A stretch of 64,000 nt of DNA from Luzula sylvatica. Lineage: Eukaryota; Streptophyta; Magnoliopsida; Poales; Juncaceae. Location of the stretch: the NCBI GenBank assembly GCA_946800325.1, contig OX326958.1, positions 73,281,264-73,345,263 on the forward strand, in the 5' to 3' direction. Numbering within the stretch: the stretch's first letter is position 1; the number at the start of each line of letters is the position of its first letter. A program made the position numbers and the translations under genes. Shown here piece after piece: positions 38,628 through 52,585 of this stretch. The notes beneath the pieces are model-generated. The model searched no databases, was not told the origin of the DNA, and worked only from the letters and a program-made list of their open reading frames with translations.

Positions 38628-41600
38628 TTGAAGTCGTACGAAAAATAATCATTAATTGTAGACTAACACACAGAAATTTCAATTTTTTGAAAAATTTCAT
38701 AAAAATGCACAAACAGAAGTCGGACACCTTCAAAAAATTCAATTATGAAATTTTTTAAAAATAAGTTAAAATAGAAGTGCAACACAAGAAAAATACTCAA
38801 TTTTCATGTCGTATTGAAAATACTCCGTAATTGAAGACTAACACACACAAATTTCATTTTTTTCAACAATTTCTTAAATATGCAAAAACTGAAGTTTAAC
38901 ACCTTCAAAAATTCAATTAAGATTTTTTTTTTTAAAATATTAAAATTAAAGTGTAACACAAGAAAAATACTCAATTTTCATGTCGTACTCAAAATACTCG
39001 GTAATTGAAGACTAACACACACAAATTTCAATTTTTTCAAAAATTTCATAAAAATGGACAAACAGAAGTCTAACACCTTCAAAAAATTCAATTATGATAT
39101 TTTTTAAAAATATGTTAAAATTGAAGTGTAACACAAGAAAAATACTCAATTTTCATGTCTTACTCAAAATACTCCGTAATTCAAGACTAACACACACAAA
39201 TTTCATTTTTTTGGAAAATTTCTTACAAATGTAAAAACAGAAGTCTAACAACTTCAAAAAATTCAATTATGATATTTTTTTTAAAAATGTTAAAATTGAA
39301 GTGTAACACAAGAAAAATACTTCATTTTCATGTGGTACTGAAAATACTCCGTAATTGAAGACTAACACACAAATTTCATTTTTTTCAAAATGTTCTAAAA
39401 ATTATAAAAACAGAAGTCTAACACCTTCAAAAAATTCAGTTATGATATTTTTTTTTAAAATGTTAAAATTGAAGTGTAACACAAGCTAAATACTACATTT
39501 TCATGTCGTACTGAAAAAACTCAGTAATTGAAGACTAACACACATAAATTTCATTTTTTAAAACAATTTCTTAAAAAGGTAAAAACTGAAGTTTAACACC
39601 TTCAAAAATTCAATTAAGATATTCATTTTTAAAAATGTTAAATTAAAGTGTAGCACTAGAAAAATACTCAATTTTCATGCCGTACTCAAAATACTCGGTA
39701 ATTGAAGAATAACACACACAAATTTCAATTTTTTCAAAAATTTCATAAAAATGCACAAACAGAAGTCTAACACCTTCCAAATATTCAATTATGATATTTA
39801 TTAAAAATATGTTAAAATTGAAGTGTAACACAAAAAAAATACTCAATTTTGAAGTCGTACGAAAAATAATCATTAATTGAAGACTGACACACACAAATTT
39901 CAATTTTTTGAAAAATTTCATAAAAATGCACAAACAGAAGTCGAACACCTTCAAAAAATTCAATTATTATATTTTTTAAAAATAAGTGAAAATAGAAGTG
40001 CAACACAAGAAAAATACTCAATTTTCATGTCGTACTGAAAATACTCCGTAATTGAAGACTAACACACACAAATTTCATTTTTTTCAACAATTTCTTAAAT
40101 ATGCAAAAACTGAAGTTTAACACCTTCAAAAATTCAATTAAGATTTTTTTTTTAAAAAATGTTAAAATTAAAGTGCAACACAAGAAAAATACTCAATTTT
40201 CATGTCGTACTCAAAATACTCGGTAATTGAAGACTAACACACACAAATTTCAATTTTTTCAAAAATTTCATAAAAATGGACAAACAGAAGTCTAACACCT
40301 TCAAAAAATTCAATTATGATATTTTTTAAAAATATGTTAAAATTGAAGTGTAACACAAGAAAAATACTCAATTTTCATGTCTTACTCAAAATACTCCGTA
40401 ATTCAAGACTAACACACACAAATTTTATTTTTTTCAAAAATTTCTTAAAAATGCAAAAACAGAAGTCTAACACCTTCAAAAAATTCAATTATGATATTTT
40501 TTTTTTAAAATGTTGAAATTGAAGCGTAACACAAGCAAAATACTACATGTTCATGTCGTACTGTAAATACTCCGTAATTGAAGACTAACACACACAAATT
40601 TCAATTTTTTCAAAAATTTCATAAAAATGCACAAACAGAAGTCGAACACCTTCAAAAAATTAAATTATTATATTTTATAAAAATAAGTTAAAATAGAAGT
40701 GTAACACAAGAAAAATACTCAATTTTCATGTCGTACTAAAAATACTCCGTAATTGAAGACTAACACACACAAATTTCATTTTTTTCAACAATTTCTTAAA
40801 AATGCAAAAACTGAAGTTTAACATCTTCAAAAATTCAATTAAGATTTTTTTTTTTTAAAATGTCAAAATTAAAGTGTAATACAAGAAAAATACTCAATTT
40901 TCACGTCGTACTCAAAATACTCGGTAATTGAAGACTAACACACACAAATTTCAATTTTTTCCAAAATTTCATAAAAATGGACAAACAAAAGTCTAACACC
41001 TTCAAAAAATTCAATTATGACATTTTTTTTAAATATGTTAAAATTGAAGTGTAACTCAAGAAAAATACTCAATTTTCATGTCGAACTGAAACTACTCCGT
41101 AATTGAAGATTAACACACACAAATTTTATTTTTTTTCAAAATTTCATAGAAATGTAGAAACAAAAGTCTAACACCTTCAAAAAATTCAATTATGATATTT
41201 TTTTTAAAATGTTAAAATAGAAGTGTAACACAAGAAAAATACTACATTTTCATGTGGTACTGAAAATACTCCGTAATTGAAGACTAACACATACAAATTT
41301 CATTTTTTTTTAAAATTTCTTAAAAATGCAAAAACTGATGTATAACACCTTCAAAAAATTCAAATAAGATATTTGTTTAAAAAAATGTTCAAATTGAAGT
41401 GTAACACAAGAAAAATCCTAAATTTTCATGTCGTACTGAAAATACTCCATAATTGAAGACTAACACACACAAATTTCATTTTTTTGCAAAATTTCATACA
41501 AATGTTAAAACAGAAGTCTAACAACTTCAAAAAATTCAATTATGATATTTTTTTTAAAAATGTTAAAATTGAAGTGTAACACAAGAAAAATACTTCATTT

Positions 41601-42123
41601 TCATGTGGTACTGAAAATACTCCGTAATTGAAGACTAACACACACAAATTTCATTTTTTTCAAAATTTTCTAAAAATTATAAAAACAGAAGTCTAACACC
41701 TTCAAAAAATTCAGTTATCATATTTTTTTTTTTAATTTTAAAATTGAAGTGTAACACAAGCTAAATACTACATTTTCATGTCGTACTGAAAAAACTCAGT
41801 AATTGAAGACTAACACACACAAATTTCATTTTTTTCAACAATTTCTTAAAAAGGTAAAAACTGAAGTTTAACACCTTCAAAAATTCAATTAAGATATTCA
41901 TTTTTAAAAATGTTAAATTAAAGTGTAACACTAGAAAAATACTCAATTTTCATGCCGTACTCAAAATACTCGGTAATTGAAGAATAACACACACAAATTT
42001 CAATTTTTTCAAAAATTTCATAAAAATGCACAAACAGAAGTCTAACACCTTCCAAATATTCTATTATGATATTTATTAAAAATATGTTAAAATTGAAGTG
42101 TAACACAAGAAAAATACTCAATT
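38628..42123 (+). repeat. 20-monomer HOR copy 2 (3,496 bp)
   Basis: Marker monomers at 38628, 39849 and 42124. It is nearly identical to the next copy: same TCCTAAATTTTCATG monomer (41414), same AAATTATTATATTTTATAAA monomer, same GACTGACACACAC marker variant. Private variants include GTAACTCAAG near 41051 and CACAAAAAAAATAC near 39830. Confidence 0.88.
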
Positions 42124-45100
42124 TTGAAGTCGTACGAAAAATAATCATTAATTGTAGACTAACACACAGAAATTTCAATTTTTTGAAAAATTTCATAAAA
42201 ATGCACAAACAGAAGTCGGACACCTTCAAAAAATTCAATTATGAAATTTTTTAAAAATAAGTTAAAATAGAAGTGCAACACAAGAAAAATACTCAATTTT
42301 CATGTCGTATTGAAAATACTCCGTAATTGAAGACTAACACACAAAAATTTCATTTTTTTCAACAATTTCTTAAATATGCAAAAACTGAAGTTTAACACCT
42401 TCAAAAATTCAATTAAGATTTTTTTTTTTAAAATATTAAAATTAAAGTGTAACACAAGAAAAATACTCAATTTTCATGTCGTACTCAAAATACTCGGTAA
42501 TTGAAGACTAACACACACAAATTTCAATTTTTTCAAAAATTTCATAAAAATGGACAAACAGAAGTCTAACACCTTCAAAAAATTCAATTATGATATTTTT
42601 TAAAAATATGTTAAAATTGAAGTGTAACACAAGAAAAATACTCAATTTTCATGTCTTACTCAAAATACTCCGTAATTCAAGACTAACACACACAAATTTC
42701 ATTTTTTTGGAAAATTTCTTACAAATGTAAAAACAGAAGTCTAACAACTTCAAAAAATTCAATTATGATATTTTTTTTAAAAATGTTAAAATTGAAGTGT
42801 AACACAAGAAAAATACTTCATTTTCATGTGGTACTGAAAATACTCCGTAATTGAAGACTAACACACAAATTTCATTTTTTTCAAAATGTTCTAAAAATTA
42901 TAAAAACAGAAGTCTAACACCTTCAAAAAATTCAGTTATGATATTTTTTTTTAAAATGTTAAAATTGAAGTGTAACACAAGCTAAATACTACATTTTCAT
43001 GTCGTACTGAAAAAACTCAGTAATTGAAGACTAACACACATAAATTTCATTTTTTAAAACAATTTCTTAAAAAGGTAAAAACTGAAGTTTAACACCTTCA
43101 AAAATTCAATTAAGATATTCATTTTTAAAAATGTTAAATTAAAGTGTAGCACTAGAAAAATACTCAATTTTCATGCCGTACTCAAAATACTCGGTAATTG
43201 AAGAATAACACACACAAATTTCAATTTTTTCAAAAATTTCATAAAAATGCACAAACAGAAGTCTAACACCTTCCAAATATTCAATTATGATATTTATTAA
43301 AAATATGTTAAAATTGAAGTGTAACACAAGAAAAATACTCAATTTTGAAGTCGTACGAAAAATAATCATTAATTGAAGACTGACACACACAAATTTCAAT
43401 TTTTTGAAAAATTTCATAAAAATGCACAAACAGAAGTCGAACACCTTCAAAAAATTCAATTATTATATTTTTTAAAAATAAGTTAAAATAGAAGTGCAAC
43501 ACAAGAAAAATACTCAATTTTCATGTCGTACTGAAAATACTCCGTAATTGAAGACTAACACACACAAATTTCATTTTTTTCAACAATTTCTTAAATATGC
43601 AAAAACTGAAGTTTAACACCTTCAAAAATTCAATTAAGATTTTTTTTTTAAAAAATGTTAAAATTAAAGTGCAACACAAGAAAAATACTCAATTTTCATG
43701 TCGTACTCAAAATACTCGGTAATTGAAGACTAACACACACAAATTTCAATTTTTTCAAAAATTTCATAAAAATGGACAAACAGAAGTCTAACACCTTCAA
43801 AAAATTCAATTATGATATTTTTTAAAAATATGTTAAAATTGAAGTGTAACACAAGAAAAATACTCAATTTTCATGTCTTACTCAAAATACTCCGTAATTC
43901 AAGACTAACACACACAAATTTTATTTTTTTCAAAAATTTCTTAAAAATTCAAAAACAGAAGTCTAACACCTTCAAAAAATTCAATTATGATATTTTTTTT
44001 TTTAAATGTTGAAATTGAAGCGTAACACAAGCAAAATACTACATGTTCATGTCGTACTGTAAATACTCCGTAATTGAAGACTAACACACACAAATTTCAA
44101 TTTTTTCAAAAATTTCATAAAAATGCACAAACAGAAGTCGAACACCTTCAAAAAATTAAATTATTATATTTTATAAAAATAAGTTAAAATAGAAGTGTAA
44201 CACAAGAAAAATACTCAATTTTCATGTCGTACTAAAAATACTCCGTAATTGAAGACTAACACACACAAATTTCATTTTTTTCAACAATTTCTTAAAAATG
44301 CAAACACTGAAGTTTAACATCTTCAAAAATTCAATTAAGATTTTTTTTTTTAAAATGTCAAAATTAAAGTGTAATACAAGAAAAATACTCAATTTTCACG
44401 TCGTACTCAAAATACTCGGTAATTGAAGACTAACACACACAAATTTCAATTTTTTCCAAAATTTCATAAAAATGGACAAACAAAAGTCTAACACCTTCAA
44501 AAAATTCAATTATGACATTTTTTTTAAATATGTTAAAATTGAAGTGTAACACAAGAAAAATACTCAATTTTCATGTCGAACTGAAACTACTCCGTAATTG
44601 AAGATTAACACACACAAATTTTATTTTTTTTCAAAATTTCATAGAAATGTAGAAACAAAAGTCTAACACCTTCAAAAAATTCAATTATGATATTTTTTTT
44701 AAAATGTTAAAATAGAAGTGTAACACAAGAAAAATACTACATTTTCATGTGGTACTGAAAATACTCCGTAATTGAAGACTAACACATACAAATTTCATTT
44801 TTTTTTAAAATTTCTTAAAAATGCAAAAACTGATGTGTAACACCTTCAAAAAATTCAAATAAGATATTTGTTTAAAAAAATGTTCAAATTGAAGTGTAAC
44901 ACAAGAAAAATCCTAAATTTTCATGTCGTACTGAAAATACTCCATAATTGAAGACTAACACACACAAATTTCATTTTTTTGCAAAATTTCATACAAATGT
45001 TAAAACAGAAGTCTAACAACTTCAAAAAATTCAATTATGATATTTTTTTTTAAAATGTTAAAATTGAAGTGTAACACAAGAAAAATACTTCATTTTCATG

Positions 45101-45618
45101 TGGTACTGAAAATACTCCGTAATTGAAGACTAACACACACAAATTTCATTTTTTTCAAAATTTTCTAAAAATTATAAAAACAGAAGTCTAACACCTTCAA
45201 AAAATTCAGTTATCATATTTTTTTTTTTTATTTTAAAATTGAAGTGTAACACAAGCTAAATACTACATTTTCATGTCGTACTGAAAAAACTCAGTAATTG
45301 AAGACTAACACACACAAATTTCATTTTTTTCAACAATTTCTTAAAAAGGTAAAAACTGAAGTTTAACACCTTCAAAAATTCAATTAAGATATTCATTTTT
45401 AAAAATGTTAAATTAAAGTGTAACACTAGAAAAATACTCAATTTTCATGCCGTACTCAAAATACTCGGTAATTGAAGAATAACACACACAAATTTCAATT
45501 TTTTCAAAAATTTCATAAAAATGCACAAACAGAAGTCTAACACCTTCCAAATATTCAATTATGATATTTATTAAAAATATGTTAAAATTGAAGTGTAACA
45601 CAAGAAAAATACTCAATT
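42124..45618 (+). repeat. 20-monomer HOR copy 3 (3,495 bp)
   Basis: Marker monomers at 42124, 43345 and 45619. Small private differences include AAAAATTCAAAAACAG near 43945, GCAAACACTGAAG near 44300 and GATGTGTAACACC near 44832. Its right-hand end (45.5-45.7 kb) reads ATTCAATTATG and AATTGAAGAC where the other junctions have derived bases. Confidence 0.88.
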
Positions 45619-48600
45619 TTGAAGTCGTACGAAAAATAATCATTAATTGAAGACTAACACACAGAAATTTCAATTTTTTGAAAAATTTCATAAAAATGCA
45701 CAAACAGAAGTCGGACACCTTCAAAAAATTCAATTATGAAATTTTTTAAAAATAAGTTAAAATAGAAGTGCAACACAAGAAAAATACTCAATTTTCATGT
45801 CGTATTGAAAATACTCCGTAATTGAAGACTAACACACACAAATTTCATTTTTTTCAACAATTTCTTAAATATGCAAAAACTGAAGTTTAACACCTTCAAA
45901 AATTCAATTAAGATTTTTTTTTTTTAAAATATTAAAATTAAAGTGTAACACAAGAAAAATACTCAATTTTCATGTCGTACTCAAAATACTCGGTAATTGA
46001 AGACTAACACACACAAATTTAAATTTTTTCAAAAATTTCATAAAAATGGACAAACAGAAGTCTAACACCTTCAAAAAATTCAATTATGATATTTTTTAAA
46101 AATATGTTAAAATTGAAGTGTAACACAAGAAAAATGCTCAATTTTCATGTCTTACTCAAAATACTCCGTAATTCAAGACTAACACACACAAATTTCATTT
46201 TTTTGGAAAATTTCTTACAAATGTAAAAACAGAAGTCTAACAACTTCAAAAAATTCAATTATGATATTTTTTTTAAAAATGTTAAAATTGAAGTGTAACA
46301 CAAGAAAAATACTTCATTTTCATGTGGTACTGAAAATACTCCGTAATTGAAGACTAACACACAAATTTCATTTTTTTCAAAATGTTCTAAAAATTATAAA
46401 AACAGAAGTCTAACACCTTCAAAAAATTCAGTTATGATATTTTTTTTTAAAATGTTAAAATTGAAGTGTAACACAAGCTAAATACTACATTTTCATGTCG
46501 TACTGAAAAAACTCAGTAATTGAAGACTAACACACACAAATTTCATTTTTTAAAACAATTTCTTAAAAAGGTAAAAACTGAAGTTTAACACCTTCAAAAA
46601 TTCAATTAAGATATTCATTTTTAAAAATGTTAAATTAAAGTGTAGCACTAGAAAAATACTCAATTTTCATGCCGTACTCAAACTACTCGGTAATTGAAGA
46701 ATAACACACACAAATTTCAATTTTTTCAAAAATTTCATAAAAATGCACAAACTGAAGTCTAACACCTTCCAAATATTCCATTATGATATTTATTAAAAAT
46801 ATGTTAAAATTGAAGTGTAACACAAGAAAAATACTCAATTTTGAAGTCGTACGAAAAATAATCATTAATTGAAGACTGACACACACAAATTTCAATTTTT
46901 TGAAAAATTTCATAAAAATGCACAAACAGAAGTCGAACACCTTCAAAAAATTCAATTATGATATTTTTTAAAAATAAGTTAAAATAGAAGTGCAACACAA
47001 GAAAAATACTCAATTTTCATGTCGTACTGAAAATACTCCGTAATTGAAGACTAACACACACAAATTTCATTTTTTTCAACAATTTCTTAAATATGCAAAA
47101 ACTGAAGTTTAACACCTTCAAAAATTCAATTAAGATTTTTTTTTTTAAAAATGTTAAAATTAAAGTGCAACACAAGAAAAATACTCAATTTTCATGTCGT
47201 ACTCAAAATACTCGGTAATTGAAGACTAACACACACAAATTTCAATTTTTTCAAAAATTTCATAAAAATGGACAAACAGAAGTCTAACACCTTCAAAAAA
47301 TTCAATTATGATATTTTTTAAAAATATGTTAAAATTGAAGTGTAACACAAGAAAAATACTCAATTTTCATGTCTTACTCAAAATACTCCGTAATTCAAGA
47401 CTAACACACACAAATTTTATTTTTTTCAAAAATTTCTTAAAAATGCAAAAACAGAAGTCTAACACCTTCAAAAAATTCAATTATGATATTTTTTTTTTTA
47501 AATGTTGAAATTGAAGCGTAACACAAGCAAAATACTACATGTTCATGTCGTACTGTAAATACTCCGTAATTGAAGACTAACACACACAAATTTCAATTTT
47601 TTCAAAAATTTCATAAAAATGCACAAACAGAAGTCGAACACCTTCAAAAAATTAAATTATTATACTTTATAAAAATAAGTTAAAATAGAAGTGTAACACA
47701 AGAAAAATACTCAATTTTCATGTCGTACTAAAAATACTCCGTAATTGAAGACTAACACACACAAATTTCATTTTTTTCAACAATTTCTTAAAAATGCAAA
47801 AACTGAAGTTTAACATCTTCAAAAATTCAATTAAGATTTTTTTTTTTTAAAATGTCAAAATTAAAGTGTAATACAAGAAAAATACTCAATTTTCACGTCG
47901 TACTCAAAATACTCGGTAATTGAAGACTAACACACACAAATTTCAATTTTTTCCAAAATTTCATAAAAATGGACAAACAAAAGTCTAACACCTTCAAAAA
48001 ATTCAATTATGACATTTTTTTTAAATATGTTAAAATTGAAGTGTAACACAAGAAAAATACTCAATTTTCATGTCGAACTGAAACTACTCCGTAATTGAAG
48101 ATTAACACACACAAATTTTATTTTTTTTCAAAATTTCATAGAAATGTAGAAACAAAAGTCTAACACCTTCAAAAAATTCAATTATGATATTTTTTTTAAA
48201 ATGTTAAAATAGAAGTGTAACACAAGAAAAATACTACATTTTCATGTGGTACTGAAAATACTCCGTAATTGAAGACTAACACATACAAATTTCATTTTTT
48301 TTTTAAATTTCTTAAAAATGCAAAAACTGATGTATAACACCTTCAAAAAATTCAAATAAGATATTTGTTTAAAAAAATGTTCAAATTGAAGTGTAACACA
48401 AGAAAAATCCTAAATTTTCATGTCGTACTGAAAATACTCCATAATTGAAGACTAACACACACAAATTTCATTTTTTTGCAAAATTTCATACAAATGTTAA
48501 AACAGAAGTCTAACAACTTCAAAAAATTCAATTATGATATTTTTTTTTAAAATGTTAAAATTGAAGTGTAACACAAGAAAAATACTTCATTTTCATGTGG

Positions 48601-49115
48601 TACTGAAAATACTCCGTAATTGAAGACTAACACACACAAATTTCATTTTTTTCAAAATTTTCTAAAAATTATAAAAACAGAAGTCTAACACCTTCAAAAA
48701 ATTCAGTTATCATATTTTTTTTTTTAATTTTAAAATTGAAGTGTAACACAAGCTAAATACTACATTTTCATGTCGTACTGAAAAAACTCAGTAATTGAAG
48801 ACTAACACACACAAATTTCATTTTTTTCAACAATTTCTTAAAAAGGTAAAAACTGAAGTTTAACACCTTCAAAAATTCAATTAAGATATTCATTTTTAAA
48901 AATGTTAAATTAAAGTGTAACACTAGAAAAATACTCAATTTTCATGCCGTACTCAAAATACTCGGTAATTGAAGAATAACACACACAAATTTCAATTTTT
49001 TCAAAAATTTCATAAAAATGCACAAACAGAAGTCTAACACCTTCCAAATATTCTATTATGATATTTATTAAAAATATGTTAAAATTGAAGTGTAACACAA
49101 GAAAAATACTCAATT
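45619..49115 (+). repeat. 20-monomer HOR copy 4 (3,497 bp)
   Basis: Marker monomers at 45619, 46841 and 49116. Private variants include AAATGCTCAATTTTC near 46135, CTCAAACTACTCGG near 46680 and ATTCCATTATG near 46777. The repeat order is the same as in copies 1-3. Confidence 0.88.
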
Positions 49116-50260
49116 TTGAAGTCGTACGAAAAATAATCATTAATTGTAGACTAACACACAGAAATTTCAATTTTTTGAAAAATTTAATAAAAATGCACAA
49201 ACAGAAGTCGGACACCTTCAAAAAATTCAATTATGAAATTTTTTAAAAATAAGTTAAAATAGAAGTGCAACACAAGAAAAATACTCAATTTTCATGTCGT
49301 ATTGAAAATACTCCGTAATTGAAGACTAACACACACAAATTTCATTTTTTTCAACAATTTCTTAAATATGCAAAAACTGAAGTTTAACACCTTCAAAAAT
49401 TCAATTAAGATTTTTTTTTTTAAAATATTAAAATTAAAGTGTAACACAAGAAAAATACTCAATTTTCATGTCGTACTCAAAATACTCGGTAATTGAAGAC
49501 TAACACACACAAATTTCAATTTTTTCAAAAATTTCATAAAAATGGACAAACAGAAGTCTAACACCTTCAAAAAATTCAATTATGATATTTTTTAAAAATA
49601 TGTTAAAATTGAAGTGTAACACAAGAAAAATACTCAATTTTCATGTCTTACTCAAAATACTCCGTAATTCAAGACTAACACACACAAATTTCATTTTTTT
49701 GGAAAATTTCTTACAAATGTAAAAACAGAAGTCTAACAACTTCAAAAAATTCAATTATGATATTTTTTTTAAAAATGTTAAAATTGAAGTGTAACACAAG
49801 AAAAATACTTCATTTTCATGTGGTACTGAAAATACTCCGTAGTTGAAGACTAACACACAAATTTCATTTTTTTCAAAATTTTCTAAAAATTATAAAAACA
49901 GAAGTCTAACACCTTCAAAAAATTCAGTTATGATATTTTTTTTTAAAATGTTAAAATTGAAGTGTAACACAAGGTAAATACTACATTTTCATGTCGTACT
50001 GAAAAAACTCAGTAATTGAAGACTAACACACACAAATTTCATTTTTTAAAACAATTTCTTAAAAAGGTAAAAACTGAAGTTTAACACCTTCAAAAATTCA
50101 ATTAAGATATTCATTTTTTAAAATGTTAAATTAAAGTGTAGCACTAGAAAAATACTCAATTTTCATGCCGTACTCAAAATACTCGGTAATTGAAGAATAA
50201 CACACACAAATTTCAATTTTTTCAAAAATTTCATAAAAATGCACAAACAGAAATCTAACA
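49116..50260 (+). repeat. 20-monomer HOR copy 5, partial
   Basis: It follows the 7-monomer segment up to the GTGTAGCACTAG monomer (about 50139), after which the expected TTGAAGTCG marker monomer is absent. The array switches to monomers of the right-hand zone between about 50250 and 50330 with no spacer. Confidence 0.75.
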
Positions 50261-52585
50261 CCTTCAAAAAATTCAATTATGATATTTTTTTTAAAATATG
50301 TTAAAATTGAAGAGTAACACAAGAAAAATACTTAATTTTCATGTCGAACTGAAACTACTCCGTAATTGAAGACTAACACACACAAATTTAATTTTTTTCA
50401 ACAATTTCTTAAAAATGCAAAAACTGATGTTTAACACCTTCAAAAAATTCAAATAAGATATTTGTTTAAAAAAATGTTCAAATTGAAGTGTAACACAAGA
50501 AAAATACTCAATTTTCATGTCGTACTCAAAATACTCGGTAATTGAAGACTAACACACACAAATTTCAATTTTTTCAAAAATTTCATAAAAATTGACAAAC
50601 AGAAGTCTAACACCTTCAAAAAATTCAATTATGATATTTTTTTAAAATATGTTAAAATTGAAGTGTAACACAAGAAAAATACTCAATTTTCATGTCGAAC
50701 TGAAACTACTCCGTAATTGAAGACTAACACACACAAATTTTATTTTTTTTCAAAATTTCAAAAAAATGTAAAAACAAAAGTCTAACACCTTCAAAAAATT
50801 CAATTATGGTATTTTAAAAAAAAAATGTTAAAATTGAAGTGTAATACAATAAAAATACTACATTTTCATGTGGTACTGAAAATACTCCGTAATTGAAGAC
50901 TAACACACACAAATTTCATTTTTTTTAAAAATTTCTTAAAAATGCAAAAACTGATGTTTAACACCTTCAAAAAATTCAAATAAGATATTTGTTTAAAAAA
51001 ATGTTCAAATTGAAGTGTAACACAAGAAAAATACTCAATTTTCATGTCGTACGAAAATTACTCATTAATTGAACACTAACACACAAAAATTTCAATTTTT
51101 TCAAAAATTTCATAAAAATGCACAAACAGAAGTCTAACACCTTCAAAAAATTCAATTATGATATTTTTTAAAAATATGTTAAAATTGAAGTGTAACAAAA
51201 GAAAAATACTCAATTTTCATGTCATACTGAAACTACTCCGTAATTGATGACTAACACTAACAAATTTCATTTTTTTTCAAAAAAATTTTAAAATGTAAAA
51301 ACAGAAGTCTAACACCTTCAAAATTTTCAATTATGATATTTTTTTTAAAAATGTTAAAATTTAAGTGTAACACAAGCAAAATACTACATTTTCTTGTGGT
51401 ACTGAAAATACTCCGTAATAGAAGACTAACACACACAAATTTCATTTTTTTTAAAAAATTTCTTAAAAATGCAAAAACTGATGTTTAACACCATCAAAAA
51501 TTCAAATAAGATATTTGTTTAAAAAAATGTTAAAATTGAAGTGTAACACAAGAAAAATACTCAATTTTCGTGTTGTACGAAAAATACTCCGTAATTGAAG
51601 ACTAACATACACAAATTTCAATTTTTTCAAAAACTTCATAAAAATGCACAAACAGAAGTCTAACACCTTCAAAAAATTAAAATTATGATATTTTTTTAAA
51701 ATATGATAAAATTGAAATGTAACACAAGAAAAATACTCAATTTTCATGTCTTACTCAAAATACTCCGTAATTCAAGACTAACACACACAAATTTAATTTT
51801 TTTCAAAAATTTCTTAAAAATGCAAAAACAGAAGTCTAACACCTTCAAAAAATTCGACTATTATAATTTAAATGTTAAAATTGAAGTGTAACACAAGCAA
51901 AATACTACATGTTCATGTCGTACTGTAAATACTCCGTAATTGAAGACTAACACACACAAATTTCAATTTTTTCAAAAATTTCATAAAAATGCACAAACAG
52001 AAGTCGATCACCTTCAAAGAATTCAATTATGATACTTTTTGAAAATATGATAAAATAGAAGTGTAACACAAGAAAAATACTCAATTTTCATGTCGTACTG
52101 AAAATACTCCGTAATTGAAGACTAACACACACAAATTTCATTTTTTTCAACAATTTCTTAAAAATGCAAAAACTGAAGTTTGACACCTTCAAAAATTCAA
52201 TTCAGATATTTTTTTTTAAAAATGTTAAAATTAAAGTGTAACACAAGAAAAATACTCAATTTTCTTGTCGTACTCAAAATACTCGGTAATTGAAGACTAA
52301 CACACATAAATTTCCATTTTTTCAAAAATTTCATAAAAATGCACAAACAGAAGTCTGACACGTTCAAAAAATTCAATTATGAAATTTTTTAAAATTATGT
52401 CAAAATTCAAGTGTAACACAAGAAAAATACTCAATTTTCTTGTCGAACTGAAACTACTCCTTAATTGAAGACTAACACACACAAATTTCATTTTTTTTCA
52501 AAATTTCATAAAAATGTAAAAACAGAAGTCTAACACCTTCAAAAAATTCAATTATGATATTTTTTAAAAAAATGTTAAAATTGAA
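50261..52585 (+). repeat. Right-zone 15-mer HOR, partial first copy
   Basis: About 13 monomers of the right-hand family precede the first GTGTAACATAAG marker at 52586. They include the TTCTTGTGG monomer (51390), CGTGTTGTACG (51568), a shortened subunit C reading ATTCGACTATTATAATTTAA (51862), and an EcoRI site at 52019. The initial part (50.3-50.9 kb) repeats CGAACTGAAACTACTCC monomers and looks irregular. Confidence 0.7.
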
